Positions 47,951-56,563 are shown, counted from the first letter of the stretch. The stretch: DNA of 64,000 bases from Paracoccus gahaiensis (GCF_005048225.1 NZ_SUNI01000001.1:124001-188000); one strand, 5' to 3'. Notes: generated from the letters alone by a model not told the origin. Made by a program: numbers and translations.

Positions 47951-48202
47951 TTAATCTGTGGGCTTCGACCTTAGCCAGCTTCGCAGTTCGCTCTGGAATG
48001 CGCAATAGCTGGTCGTGCCGGGTGGCCGATAAATCGGCACATCAGGCAGCCGCGCCCAGCGCCTCGCCGTGTCCACGCTCACGCCGAGAAAGGCCGCGAT
48101 CTGAGGCAGTCCCCACAACTTGCCCTTTACAGGCGCCTCCAGCAAAGCGTCGAGGCGCCAGCGGTCAATCGGCGGGGCGTCGTGCAACGGTTCTTCAGTC
48201 AT
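47951..48202 (-). CDS. Small helix-turn-helix DNA-binding protein
   Basis: 83 residues from ATG 48202. LWGLPQIAAFLGVSVDTARRWARLPDVPIY is a clear HTH with a following wing, then a basic C-terminus. It could regulate the structural operon that begins 73 bp further on with the portal, or act as a packaging specificity factor, since small-terminase-like HTH proteins often sit before portals. The second terS at 41113 argues against a redundant role. Confidence 0.75.
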   Translation of the reverse strand: MTEEPLHDAPPIDRWRLDALLEAPVKGKLWGLPQIAAFLGVSVDTARRWARLPDVPIYRPPGTTSYCAFQSELRSWLRSKPTD

Positions 48203-48573
48203 CCCAAAATCTCCAATTCGGTCATATCTTGCACGCGCCCCCACGCGCCGGTCCCCGCTAATGGGGCAAAGTTAGCGACCACCCCCCCGTGTTCGATATC
48301 AGCTGTTGCCAAATCAACTTGCGCGGCGCAGCTTGGCTGACCGGACATTTCCAGCATGAGGCGCCAATGTTTATTGAACTGATGGACCACGCGGATGAAT
48401 GCCCCACCATTGTGAACACCAAGTACATCGTGCGACTGGCCAGCATGGACGGCGATCAGACTGCCATCTATCTCAGTGATGGTAACTCGATCACGGTTGA
48501 TGAGAGCTATGCGATCGTTAAAGACAAGCTCCGAGAGATAAATGTTCTGACCGCCTGAAGCTGCGTTACTCAT
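48199..48573 (-). CDS. Unknown protein, or spurious frame opposite 48367-48558
   Basis: 124 residues. In its favour: both ends overlap neighbouring leftward genes by exactly 4 bp (ATGA), as real genes in this run do, and the C-terminus (FAPLAGTGAWGRVQDMTELEIL) looks protein-like. Against it: the opposite strand carries a recognisable small protein. No family recognised. Confidence 0.45.
   Translation of the reverse strand: MSNAASGGQNIYLSELVFNDRIALINRDRVTITEIDGSLIAVHAGQSHDVLGVHNGGAFIRVVHQFNKHWRLMLEMSGQPSCAAQVDLATADIEHGGVVANFAPLAGTGAWGRVQDMTELEILG
48367..48558 (+). CDS. FlbD-like small protein on the opposite strand
   Basis: 63 residues, MFIELMDHADECPTIVNTKYIV, then AIYLSDGNSITVDESYAIVKDKLRE, which has the strand-strand-helix pattern of FlbD-like small phage proteins. 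GAGG lies 5 bases before the ATG at 48367. It lies antisense to 48199-48573, so at most one is likely to be a well expressed protein. I favour this one by resemblance. Confidence 0.6.
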   Translation: MFIELMDHADECPTIVNTKYIVRLASMDGDQTAIYLSDGNSITVDESYAIVKDKLREINVLTA

Positions 48574-48767
48574 CCGATGAACCCAATCGAGCTGCTGCCA
48601 TCATCCAGCTTGAGGGCTACGGCATAGAACTCGCCGCGCTGCACCTCTGACCCTGCGAACCATGCGCAGCTACAGATCGGCAGGTGTTCATCGACATGGA
48701 CCACCGTCATCTTCGGCCCGCTGCTCTTGAGGCGCACCACGTCGCCTGCCTTGATGGGATCACTCAT
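48570..48767 (-). CDS. YodC-like (DUF2158) small protein
   Basis: 65 residues. IKAGDVVRLKSSGPKMTVVHV and a Cys-containing SCAWFAGSEVQRGEF match the DUF2158/YodC pattern (GDVVxLKSGGPxMTV ... CxWF). The family is common in prophages; function unknown. Its start overlaps the upstream gene by 8 bp and its stop overlaps the next start. Confidence 0.85.
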   Translation of the reverse strand: MSDPIKAGDVVRLKSSGPKMTVVHVDEHLPICSCAWFAGSEVQRGEFYAVALKLDDGSSSIGFIG

Positions 48768-49059
48768 CGCTCATCTCCCGACCAGTAAACGCACCATAGA
48801 TCACAGCAGCCCTGCGAGTGACCGCACGTGCCAACACAGGGTCAGTGATGTTTGCGCTTGCTTTGTGTCCCCCTGGTGTCTTTCCAGTGGGGCCATAGGC
48901 GGCAACGATACCCTCAGCCTTCTCGATCAGAACGCAACCGGTCACAGCCGTGATGGGCATGTTGAGGTTGAACGATGCCAGCAATCGATTGCCGCGTGTG
49001 TTTGGCTGTCCATCGATGACGGTCAGCTTGGAGATGGTGAAGTCGGGTATGCCCGTCAT
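48760..49059 (-). CDS. Small protein downstream of repA-like gene
   Basis: 99 residues. ISKLTVIDGQPNTRGNRLLASFNLNMP and TGCVLIEKAEGIVAAYGPTGK give a beta-rich core like small proteins found next to replication genes in integrated elements. The resemblance to SpoVG-like folds is faint and only a suggestion. Overlaps the helicase gene by 4 bp. Confidence 0.65.
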   Translation of the reverse strand: MTGIPDFTISKLTVIDGQPNTRGNRLLASFNLNMPITAVTGCVLIEKAEGIVAAYGPTGKTPGGHKASANITDPVLARAVTRRAAVIYGAFTGREMSDE

Positions 49060-50384
49060 GATTCATTCCTTTGCCAATAGGCCGAATTGGGGTCATCAAA
49101 TTCCGCAGCATCATTACTGCCACGGACAGGCGCCACGGACGGACAAACGGACACCCTTATAGGGGGGTGTCCGTGTCCGTCCGGATCTGTCGCGGACAAG
49201 TCCGAGGCTGTCCGTGACTTGTCCGCTTTGTCCGTTACCCAGACATAGTTGTCGAAAATGCGTATCCGGTTCTTGTCCATGAGCGCATCACGGTGGCGCC
49301 GGAACGTCCGGGCCTTGGTATCGGCATTATCACTGTCCGTAAGGCCGACGCGGTCGCAGCAGGCCTGCCATTCGGTCAGTTCGACCACGGGTACATTGGG
49401 CAGCTCGGAGGATCTGATGATCCGGCCCTTATCACGGAGTGCGTCATGCAGCGCGGTCAGCGCCACTTGGACACGTCCGGACACACGTTCGCGCTTGTCC
49501 GTCCTTTGAATGTCCGCCTGTTCGACAACGGCGCTTGTCACCTTGTCGCCGTCATCATCCGTGCCCAGGAAAACCGACTTGAGGCGATAAGCAAAGACAC
49601 CCTCGCAGGGCATATCCCGCTGTTTGCGTGCCTCGGCCATCACGACGTCATCAGATCGGGTCAACTCGATCTCGCTGTCTGCCGCCGCCCGTAGGCTGCC
49701 AGAGCCGCGTGCACCCTTGCTTGCGTCCTTGCCGCTGTGATGGACGACCATGACGTGCGCGTTGGTAACTTCGCGCAGCATGTCGATGTTGCGGACGAAC
49801 AGACCCATATCTTTAGCCGTGTTTTCGTCGCCGTTGCCCATGGTGCGCGCCAAGGTGTCGATTACGATCAGCGATGGCATGGCGGAAAAGCCCTCGCGGA
49901 TGGCGTCGATCAAGTAATCCGCGTCGTTTGATGTGCAGAGGTCCAGCGGCGCTGCAAGAAGGCTGAAATTACCTGCATCCTCGATCCGCTTCATCAGATT
50001 GGGATATTCACGACGCATGGCCTCAATGCGGTTGTTGATACCGCTGCCGCCCTCTGCCGCTACGTACAAAACCGGACCTGCGTATTTGGCGCCTGCTGGA
50101 ACTCGGTGCCCATGCCAATTTTCACCAGCAGCGACATGCAGGCCAAGGTCCATCGCGAAGAACGTCTTACCCACGTTGGACTCGCCATATATTACGCTGA
50201 AAGCTCCACGATCCAGCCATCCCTTGACCAGATAACGCGATCGAAGTGCTGGAAGGACGCGCTTCAATGGTCGGATGGCGACGGCAATATCGCTTGCTCG
50301 ACCGACTAAATCAGAGGGATGCGCATTGGCTCTAGCCGTGCGATGTGCCGCATCTAGTCGCCCCAGTTCTGCAAACTCATTCAT
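49056..50384 (-). CDS. RepA-like replicative helicase (AAA_25/RecA fold)
   Basis: 442 residues. Walker A GESNVGKTFFAMDLGLHVAA near residue 68, LYVAAEGGSGINNRIEAMRR, Walker B PSLIVIDTLARTMGNGDENT and the VMVVHHSGKDASKGARGSGS segment are the hallmarks of the RSF1010 RepA-like hexameric helicases used by plasmids and phage satellites. The C-terminal third contains a winged-helix-like segment. It would support replication after excision. No separate primase is visible. Confidence 0.9.
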   Translation of the reverse strand: MNEFAELGRLDAAHRTARANAHPSDLVGRASDIAVAIRPLKRVLPALRSRYLVKGWLDRGAFSVIYGESNVGKTFFAMDLGLHVAAGENWHGHRVPAGAKYAGPVLYVAAEGGSGINNRIEAMRREYPNLMKRIEDAGNFSLLAAPLDLCTSNDADYLIDAIREGFSAMPSLIVIDTLARTMGNGDENTAKDMGLFVRNIDMLREVTNAHVMVVHHSGKDASKGARGSGSLRAAADSEIELTRSDDVVMAEARKQRDMPCEGVFAYRLKSVFLGTDDDGDKVTSAVVEQADIQRTDKRERVSGRVQVALTALHDALRDKGRIIRSSELPNVPVVELTEWQACCDRVGLTDSDNADTKARTFRRHRDALMDKNRIRIFDNYVWVTDKADKSRTASDLSATDPDGHGHPPIRVSVCPSVAPVRGSNDAAEFDDPNSAYWQRNES

Positions 50385-50742
50385 GCGCGCGCCCTGGCCG
50401 GACGTGATTTAGGAACGCCTCCTGATCCTGGAGCGAAAGCCGATTAAAGCAGGCAAGACCATAGGCCTTACACTCGGACCGGCTCGCCCGGTCAGCCCAG
50501 AACGTCGCCTGCTCCATGATGCTGCCCATGAGCACCATCGGGAAGCCTGCCCGCAAAAATTCATGGGCGTCTTCAAGTAGATCGAGGCGATCTTCAGGAT
50601 CGCAATCAACCAGGGCTTCGCTGAAATCCCTTGCCGAAAGCACTCGGTTCAGGGTATTATCACTGCAATCCCGCCCGGATTGCATATCGACCTCGGATGC
50701 GCTTGCCAGCGCTCCGGGGTCATTCCATGTCTGATCGTTCAT
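50377..50742 (-). CDS. Unknown protein upstream of repA-like gene
   Basis: 121 residues, helical and acidic (DPEDRLDLLEDAHEFLRAG, MEQATFWADRASRSECKAYG). Overlaps the helicase start by 8 bp and lies 9 bp after alpA, so it is in the early unit. No domain recognised. Confidence 0.65.
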   Translation of the reverse strand: MNDQTWNDPGALASASEVDMQSGRDCSDNTLNRVLSARDFSEALVDCDPEDRLDLLEDAHEFLRAGFPMVLMGSIMEQATFWADRASRSECKAYGLACFNRLSLQDQEAFLNHVRPGRAHE

Positions 50743-50751
50743 GATTGGACC

Positions 50752-50934
50752 TCATGCCGCGACCGGACGGGATTCAATCCATTCAGAGATATCAGCAATA
50801 CGCCAGGCTACGGCACGGGCGCCCAGCTTGATCGGCTTGGGGAACTCGCCTCGGCTCATTTTCGCGTAAATGGTGGACGTGCTCATCCCGGTCAGATCTT
50901 TGACATCAGGCAGGCGGAGAAGTTTGGCAGGCAT
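50752..50934 (-). CDS. AlpA-family excisionase/transcriptional regulator
   Basis: 60 residues, LLRLPDVKDLTGMSTSTIYAKMSRGEFPKP, then AVAWRIADISEWIESRPV: the standard AlpA layout with a winged HTH. In P4 and PICI-type satellites AlpA activates integrase or early genes and promotes excision. It follows a 540-bp regulatory gap with two strong hairpins. Confidence 0.92.
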   Translation of the reverse strand: MPAKLLRLPDVKDLTGMSTSTIYAKMSRGEFPKPIKLGARAVAWRIADISEWIESRPVAA

Positions 50935-51027
50935 TGGCTATTCCCTTCAGAGGCGCAAGCGCCATCGTGCCGCGAATGCGGCGCTGATATGACCGTGGAC
51001 AAGGCATCCACGGAACGTGTAAGAAGG

Positions 51028-51059
51028 GGTTGGAAGTGGCTCGCAAAGTTCTTCCAACC
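51028..51059. repeat. Perfect 9-bp inverted repeat, hairpin 1
   Basis: GGTTGGAAG (51028-51036) and CTTCCAACC (51051-51059) with a 14-base loop. Confidence 0.8.
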
Positions 51060-51062
51060 AAA

Positions 51063-51098
51063 CCCGCAGCACCTTTTGTGGTAGATTGGTGCTGCGGG
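51063..51098. repeat. Perfect 11-bp inverted repeat, hairpin 2
   Basis: CCCGCAGCACC (51063-51073) and GGTGCTGCGGG (51088-51098), again with a 14-base loop and only 3 bases after hairpin 1. Confidence 0.85.
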
Positions 51099-51477
51099 CG
51101 TCCCTAAGTCTTGGGCCTTCTATTAAGAATCTACTCCTTGCTGCGTAACCTCGCAACGAACAGTATAGGGTTGACAGGCTATCTATGCTTGTCGTTTCCG
51201 ACCCGTTAGTTTGCAGACCTTGTTGGCGCTGCCTGTCATGGGTGTATTTCTCAACTGGTGTCTTCTTGGTAAGACCTACTGATTCTTGCACAAACTCACA
51301 AGATATTCGCGCGCAGGCTTCCAGCGTCCTGATGAGCATTCGGGAGGTCAGATCCCTTTAAATCACTGCGCAATAGAACGAATTAATTGCGTGGCACCCT
51401 GACGGAACTGCGCCCATCCACGAGAAGTGCGCGCTCTAGATATCGACTATTGCGACGCGTATGACGGCATCATGGCG

Positions 51478-52671
51478 TCAATGCGCCAGATACACTGCCC
51501 AAGCCTCGCCCAGCGCGCGGCGCTTCTCCATCAGATCCGACCTTGCATAAGCAGCTTCGGCTTTGTCCTTGATCGTATGTGCTAGTGCGGCTTCGGCCAC
51601 TTCGCGCGGGAACGTGGTCTTTTCCTGCGTCCAGGTGCGGAAGCTCGTTCTGAAGCCGTGGATGTCGATGTCGTAGCCGTTCTCTCGCACAAGCTTCAGA
51701 AGCGTGGCGTCCGACAGTGGCTTGCCCTTCACGGTGCCGGGGAAGATCAGCGCCTCGGGATCGTCGCTGTCGGATATCTCCTGTGCTTGACCAATTACCG
51801 TAACAGCCGCTGCGGAGAGGGGCACGCTGTGCGCCTTCTTGGCCTTCATCACCGACGCCGGGCGCGTCCATACAGGCCCTCCCTCGGCCTTCCAGTCGAT
51901 CTGGCCCCACCGGGCAAGCCTGACCTCGCCCGATCGGCTGGCGGTCAGCACAAGCAGCCGGAAGGCCAGCTTGGTGACGATGCCGGCGCCGCTGTTCTCG
52001 ATCGCCGCCATGCAGGTTGAAACCTCAGAGTAGGGCAGGGCCTTTCGATGCTCTTTCTCTTGCCGGTCCTTGGGCAGAGCCTGAGCGATTGCCATGGACG
52101 GATCGTCCTGTCGCCAGCCCTTCGCCACGGCCCACTTCATCACCGTGCCAATGCGCTGCCTCACGCGCTTGGCTGTCTCGCGCTTCTCGTTCCAGATCGG
52201 TGACAGGACAGCCAGAACGTCGCTGGTCGTCACGTCCCCGATCTTGGTCTTGCCCATCCGGGGGAAAGCGTATGTCTCCAGCGTGGCAATGAACTGCGCG
52301 GCGTGCTTCTTGTTGCGCCATGTCGGTTCGTGCAGCTGGTGGACCGTTCGTGCAGCTTCCTCGAAGGTCGGCACCGCTTCGGCTTCTTTGCGGGCCTGTA
52401 GCGGGTCCATGCCCTCGTACACTTGGCGCTTGTTTTCCAGAGCGACCTCGCGCGCCCGGGCGAGGGTCACCACCGGCGGGCTGCCAAGGCCGATCTCGCG
52501 ACGCTTGCCCTTGACCATGATGCGCTGCATCCACGACCGGGCACCGCTTGGCTTCACAAGCAGGTATAGACCCAGGCCGCCGCCGTCGTGATACTTGCCC
52601 GGTGCCAAGGGCGATTTGACTTGCATCGCTGACAACCTTGCCGCGACTCTCCGGGTTGTGGTTTCCTGCAT
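51478..52671 (-). CDS. int: P4-type tyrosine integrase
   Basis: 397 residues from ATG 52671, which has a run of Gs as ribosome site 4 bases upstream; an in-frame start at 52734 is possible. Domains: N-terminal DUF4102-type arm (KYHDGGGLGLYLLVKPSGAR), SAM-like core, and the catalytic domain with Arg in LTASRSGEVRL (near 243), HGFR in DIHGFRTSFRTW (near 337) and Tyr in AEAAYARSD (near 374). All catalytic residues are present. It lies next to attR. Confidence 0.95.
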   Translation of the reverse strand: MQETTTRRVAARLSAMQVKSPLAPGKYHDGGGLGLYLLVKPSGARSWMQRIMVKGKRREIGLGSPPVVTLARAREVALENKRQVYEGMDPLQARKEAEAVPTFEEAARTVHQLHEPTWRNKKHAAQFIATLETYAFPRMGKTKIGDVTTSDVLAVLSPIWNEKRETAKRVRQRIGTVMKWAVAKGWRQDDPSMAIAQALPKDRQEKEHRKALPYSEVSTCMAAIENSGAGIVTKLAFRLLVLTASRSGEVRLARWGQIDWKAEGGPVWTRPASVMKAKKAHSVPLSAAAVTVIGQAQEISDSDDPEALIFPGTVKGKPLSDATLLKLVRENGYDIDIHGFRTSFRTWTQEKTTFPREVAEAALAHTIKDKAEAAYARSDLMEKRRALGEAWAVYLAH

Positions 52672-52814
52672 TCGACCCCCCAAACGTCCCCCCAGCCTGA
52701 TCGAGAAGGTATGGGACATTATGAGAACGCGCAAGAAGAATAAACGCGCTAAACGCCTGCGATTGCTGGTGATTTAGGAAGTCCTGAGAACTAGTGAAAC
52801 GATGCCTTTGCAGA

Positions 52815-52828
52815 CTTCGTCTCCGCCA
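52815..52828 (+). repeat. attR core
   Basis: CTTCGTCTCCGCCA, identical to the tRNA-Ser 3' end at 35365-35378. Only these 14 bases match; sequences on both sides differ. Confidence 0.85.
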
Positions 52829-53088
52829 TTATTTTCGAAACCCGCTCAACCCAAGCGCTCGGTTCGCTGCCTCCGGCCTTGAAGGATGGCCGCAAAGGGC
52901 CACGTTGACGCCAAGCAATCCGTGGGAGTGGGCCGGGGCGATCCCGTGTGCGGGGTGCAGTGCGACGCGAGCGGGCGCGGAGGCTCTGCGCAGGCCGGTG
53001 GTGTGGCCGGGTGCCGCCATCCGGGCGTCCGGGACCGAAGGCGCGATGGCGGTGCGGGTCTTACCCTCGCACGAAACCCGCGCATGAG

Positions 53089-53110
53089 AAAGGGGCCCTC
53101 GGGCCCCTTT
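53089..53110. terminator. Hairpin terminator candidate downstream of the 50-aa gene
   Basis: AAAGGGGCCC (53089-53098) and GGGCCCCTTT (53101-53110) form a symmetric stem that could end transcription in both directions. On the reverse strand it follows the stop of the 50-aa gene by 25 bp. The 52829-53088 stretch beside it shows no gene. Confidence 0.65.
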
Positions 53111-53135
53111 GATCGATCGATGTCCGGTGCGGGGA

Positions 53136-53288
53136 TCAGGCGGCCTTGCGGGCATCCAGTTCGCTGATCACGGGACGGGGCATCTCGTCGCGGGTGAAGT
53201 AGCTGTACATCTGGTCCAGCGCGGCATCGGCCTCGATGTTGCGCTTGCGGTCCGCAATGCTCAGCGGTCGGTTGGTGTCGGTCGGCAT
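53136..53288 (-). CDS. Conserved-looking 50-residue protein
   Basis: 50 residues, MPTDTNRPLSIADRKRNIEA, then DQMYSYFTRDEMPRPVISELDARKA. The ATG at 53288 has GGAG 7 bases upstream; an ATG at 53294 is too close to that site. It has its own terminator-like hairpin. No named domain; the composition is coding-like. Confidence 0.65.
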   Translation of the reverse strand: MPTDTNRPLSIADRKRNIEADAALDQMYSYFTRDEMPRPVISELDARKAA

Positions 53289-53412
53289 TGTCATTCTCCG
53301 GGTCAGGGATGTTTCGCTCCCACGGACCCTAGATATTGACTGCCCGGTCAAAATAAAACCGCCCTGACGTGGGGTCAGGGCGGGTGCAAGGCTGCCATGC
53401 AGCGACAGCAGG

Positions 53413-54654
53413 TCAGGCCAGTTGCAGCATCTGGTGCTTCTTGCGGCCGATCGAGATCTTGATGCCGCGCTCCAGCGCCACGGGGTCCAGCGCCATCTGC
53501 GGATCGGTGACGGCGATGTTGTCCGCGCGCAATCCGCCCTCGGCGATCAGGCGCTTGGCCTCCTTGCCGCTGGCGACCAGACCCGACTGGACCAGCGCCT
53601 GCGCGATGGTCACGCCCGGGGCAGTGTCGGCGGGCAGGCGCGCGATCTCCAGCTCGCCCCCCGCGCCGCCTTCCTCGAAGACCTCGCGGGCGGTGGCCTC
53701 GGCACGGGCGGCGGCCTCCGCGCCGTGCAGCAGGGTGGTGACCTCGTTTGCCAGCCGCGTCTTGGCCTCGTTGATCTCGGCCCCCTGCAGCGCGCCCATG
53801 CGCTCGCATTCCTCGACCGGCAGTTCGGTATAGAGCTTGAGGAAGCGGCCCACATCCGCGTCGGTGGTGTTGCGCCAGAACTGCCAGAACTCGTAGGGGC
53901 TCAGCATGTCCGCCGACAGCCACGTGGCGCCGCCCGCCGACTTGCCCATCTTGCGCCCGTCGCTGGTCGTCAGCAGCGGCGAGGTCAGGCCGAAGACCTG
54001 CGCATCGTCCACCCGGCGCGTCAGGTCGATGCCGTTGACGATGTTGCCCCACTGGTCCGACCCGCCCATCTGCAGCATGCAGCCGTGGCGGCGGTTCAGT
54101 TCGAGGAAGTCGTAGGCCTGCAGGATCATGTAGTTGAATTCCAGGAAGGACAGCGACTGCTCGCGGTCCAGCCGGGATTTCACGGATTCGAAGGACAGCA
54201 TCCGGTTGACGCTGAAATGCCGCCCGATGTCGCGCAGGAAGGTCAGGTAGTTCAGCCCGTCCAGCCATTCGGCGTTGTTGAGCATGCTGGCCTTGCCGGG
54301 GCCGTAATCCAGGTAGCGGGCGAAGACCCGTCCCATCCCGTCGATGTTGGACTGGATCGCGGCATCGTCCAGCAGCGGGCGTTCGTCGCTGCGGAAGGAC
54401 GGATCGCCCACCTTGGTGGTGCCGCCGCCCATCAGGGTCAGGGGGCGGTTGCCGGTCTTCTGGAACCAGCGCAGCATCATGATGTTCAGCAGATGGCCCA
54501 CATGCAGGCTGGCCGCCGTCGCGTCATAGCCGATATAGGCCGTGACCGGCCCCGCCAGCAGCGCCTGATCCAGCGCGGCCAGGTCGGTGCAGTCGGCCAG
54601 ATAGCCGCGTTCGGACATGATGTGCAGGAAGTCGGACTTGGGCTGGTGGGTCAT
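53413..54654 (-). CDS. tyrS: Tyrosyl-tRNA synthetase
   Basis: 413 residues. Class I HIGH motif appears as HVGH in [11 protein letters not shown] (near residue 51), KMSKS-equivalent is KMGKSAG near 233, and [14 protein letters not shown] is the tyrosine-site signature. The C-terminal S4 RNA-binding domain is seen from [26 protein letters not shown] 54654 is preferred to 54663 because AAGG is 9 bases upstream. Divergent from anmK. Confidence 0.97.
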   Translation of the reverse strand: MTHQPKSDFLHIMSERGYLADCTDLAALDQALLAGPVTAYIGYDATAASLHVGHLLNIMMLRWFQKTGNRPLTLMGGGTTKVGDPSFRSDERPLLDDAAIQSNIDGMGRVFARYLDYGPGKASMLNNAEWLDGLNYLTFLRDIGRHFSVNRMLSFESVKSRLDREQSLSFLEFNYMILQAYDFLELNRRHGCMLQMGGSDQWGNIVNGIDLTRRVDDAQVFGLTSPLLTTSDGRKMGKSAGGATWLSADMLSPYEFWQFWRNTTDADVGRFLKLYTELPVEECERMGALQGAEINEAKTRLANEVTTLLHGAEAAARAEATAREVFEEGGAGGELEIARLPADTAPGVTIAQALVQSGLVASGKEAKRLIAEGGLRADNIAVTDPQMALDPVALERGIKISIGRKKHQMLQLA

Positions 54655-54711
54655 GGGGTTCATCCTTCTGATGGGCCGCGCTATACAGTCTGGCGCCATA
54701 AAGGAAAAGCG

Positions 54712-55836
54712 ATGATCCGGGCTTTGGGGATGATGTCGGGCACCTCGCTGGACGGGGTGGATGCGGCGCTGATCGAGACCGACGGCATCCGCATCGGTGG
54801 GTTCGGCGCCAGCGCCTTCCGGGCCTTCTCGGACAACGAATCGGCGGTGCTGCATGGGGGCTTGGGCCTCTGGCCCGACGCGCCCGCGGTGCCCGACGTG
54901 GCGCGGCTGGTCGAGGCCGCGCATGCCGATCTGGCGGCGAGCTTTCCCGATGCGCAGTTGATCGGGTTTCACGGCCAGACGCTGGCCCATGACCCGCGCG
55001 GGCGGGGCACCCATCAGGCGGGCGACGGCGCGACGCTGGCGCGCGCGACTGGGTGCCCGGTGGTCTGGGATTTCCGATCCGAGGATGTGCGGCAGGGCGG
55101 CGAGGGCGCGCCGCTGGTGCCGTTCTTCCATTGGGCCTGCGCCGAGTGGGCGGTGGGGCAGGGCGCGCTGCCCCCCGCGCCGGTGGCCTTCCTGAACCTG
55201 GGCGGGGTCGGCAACATCAGCTGGGTCGATCCGACCGCCCCATCCCCCGAGGCGCCGGGCGCCTGCCTGGCCTTCGACACGGGCCCCGCCAATGCGCCGC
55301 TGAACGACCTGATGCGCGCCCGCCGCCGCCAGTCCCGCGACGAGGGTGGCGCGCTGGCGGCGCAGGGCACCCCAGATGCGGCGATCGTGGCGGCCTTCCT
55401 GCAGGATCCGTGGTTCGCCCGGCCCGCGCCCAAATCCCTGGACCGCGACCATTTCGCGGACCTCTCGCAGGCGGTGGCGCGCTTGGGGGATGCCGATGCG
55501 GCGGCGACGCTGGTGGCGGCGCTGGCGGCCTCGGTCGCGGCGGCGCTGGACTGGCTGCCCTCCCCGCCGGCGCAGCTGCTGGTCTGCGGCGGGGGTCGGC
55601 ACAACCGGGCGATCATGGCGGCCCTGACCCGCGCGCTGCCGATGCCGGTGACCCCGGTCGACAGCATCGGGCTGGACGGCGACATGCTGGAGGCGCAGGC
55701 CTTCGGATGGCTGGCGGTGCGGGTGCTGCGGGGGTTGCCGATCTCGGGGCCGATGACGACGGGGGTGCCGGACCCCGTCTGCGGCGGGCGCATCAGCCAT
55801 CCTCGGGGCAGCCTCACGAAACTGTTTGGAACGTGA
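54712..55836 (+). CDS. anmK: Anhydro-N-acetylmuramic acid kinase
   Basis: 374 residues. Recycles peptidoglycan by phosphorylating and opening anhydro-MurNAc. Motifs: [19 protein letters not shown] at the N-terminus, [38 protein letters not shown] and the C-terminal [19 protein letters not shown] precedes the ATG. It lies back to back with tyrS, as in many Rhodobacterales. Confidence 0.96.
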   Translation: MIRALGMMSGTSLDGVDAALIETDGIRIGGFGASAFRAFSDNESAVLHGGLGLWPDAPAVPDVARLVEAAHADLAASFPDAQLIGFHGQTLAHDPRGRGTHQAGDGATLARATGCPVVWDFRSEDVRQGGEGAPLVPFFHWACAEWAVGQGALPPAPVAFLNLGGVGNISWVDPTAPSPEAPGACLAFDTGPANAPLNDLMRARRRQSRDEGGALAAQGTPDAAIVAAFLQDPWFARPAPKSLDRDHFADLSQAVARLGDADAAATLVAALAASVAAALDWLPSPPAQLLVCGGGRHNRAIMAALTRALPMPVTPVDSIGLDGDMLEAQAFGWLAVRVLRGLPISGPMTTGVPDPVCGGRISHPRGSLTKLFGT

Positions 55837-55908
55837 CGGAGGGCGGGGCGTTGTGACGGTGAAGATGGCAGAAAGTGCCGTCAAAACCAAAGATTGAAAG
55901 AGATTCTT

Positions 55909-56508
55909 ATGAAAACCCTTATGATGACGACCGCAGCCGCCCTGACCCTGAGCACCGCAGCCTTCGCTCAGACCGCCGCCCCGACCGAGCCGATGACCAC
56001 CGAGACCATGCCGGCGGAAACGATGCCCGCCGAAACCATGCCGGCAGAGACCATGCCCGCAGACACGATGGCGACGGACCCGATGGCGACGGACGCGGCC
56101 ATGGACCCGGCGATGGAAGAGGCCGTCGTGCCGATGTCGGACACCAACCCGGGCATCTCGGCCTCGTGGTTCCAGGACAAGGCGATCTACACGACGAACC
56201 AGCCCTCGACCACCGCATGGGACGACAATGCCGACTGGGGCACCGAGCTGCCGGGCGACTGGAACCAGATCGGTGAGGTCAGCGACGTCGTGCTGTCCGG
56301 CGACGGTCAGGTGATGGGCTACATCGTCGACATTGGTGGCTTCCTGGGTCTGGGCGAGCACACGGTCATGCTCAGCCCCGACGTGGCCAACCTGGTCGAT
56401 TTCGACGCCAACGTGCTGTGGGGCGACGATACGGTCTTCGCCACCAACTACACGCAGGAAGAACTGGAAGCCCTGCCGGAAGTCGAGATGGACTATATTC
56501 TCGAGTGA
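55909..56508 (+). CDS. Periplasmic PRC-barrel protein with TMPAE repeats
   Basis: 199 residues. A Sec signal peptide ([19 protein letters not shown]) is followed by a low-complexity run of [10 protein letters not shown] pentads at about residues 33-60, then a PRC-barrel domain ([38 protein letters not shown]). The pentad repeats are kept at protein level but vary at synonymous sites, so selection has kept them. ATG 55909 gives the proper signal peptide. Role unknown, perhaps envelope stress. Confidence 0.85.
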   Translation: MKTLMMTTAAALTLSTAAFAQTAAPTEPMTTETMPAETMPAETMPAETMPADTMATDPMATDAAMDPAMEEAVVPMSDTNPGISASWFQDKAIYTTNQPSTTAWDDNADWGTELPGDWNQIGEVSDVVLSGDGQVMGYIVDIGGFLGLGEHTVMLSPDVANLVDFDANVLWGDDTVFATNYTQEELEALPEVEMDYILE

Positions 56509-56530
56509 TCCTTGCCGGATCGGACGTAAG

Positions 56531-56563
56531 ACGGGGTGCCCTTCGGGGCGCCCCGTTTTCGTT
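56531..56563 (+). terminator. Rho-independent terminator after the PRC-barrel gene
   Basis: ACGGGGTGCCC and GGGCGCCCCGT form an 11-bp stem with one T-G pair and a TTCG-type loop, followed by TTTTCGTTT. Confidence 0.85.

Larger units (their letters stand above)
50935..51477. other. Gene-free regulatory gap between alpA and integrase
   Basis: 543 bases, visibly richer in A and T than the chromosome. A 130-codon frame crosses it leftward, but it runs through two perfect inverted repeats and resembles nothing. It holds the hairpins at 51028-51059 and 51063-51098 and must carry the alpA promoter. It may also hold a replication origin or integrase arm sites; none can be proven by eye. Confidence 0.6.
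35365..52828. mobile_element. Integrated phage-related element (satellite-like or trimmed prophage) in tRNA-Ser
   Basis: About 17.5 kb between two copies of CTTCGTCTCCGCCA, one being the 3' end of tRNA-Ser(GCT). The inside end next to the right copy carries a P4-type integrase. Genes in transcription order (leftward): int, alpA, unknown, repA-like helicase, small proteins, portal, two small, protease/capsid, decoration-like, HNH, two tail-tube-like, connector, gp10-like, DUF3168, head closure, terS, terL (frame-broken), tape measure, unknown; then near the left end a divergent quartet of small genes. No lysis, baseplate, fibre or obvious CI-type repressor gene is seen. Confidence 0.9.

Noticed and set aside
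50947..51339. 130-codon leftward frame between alpA and integrase
   Set aside because: It passes through both perfect hairpins and lacks any recognisable protein feature.
35365..52828. Gene transfer agent of the Rhodobacterales type
   Set aside because: The region has an integrase, AlpA and att repeats and a different gene order, whereas gene transfer agents are fixed chromosomal clusters without these.
55982..56105. CRISPR-like or tandem DNA repeat
   Set aside because: The repeat exists at protein level only; the DNA copies differ and there are no spacers.
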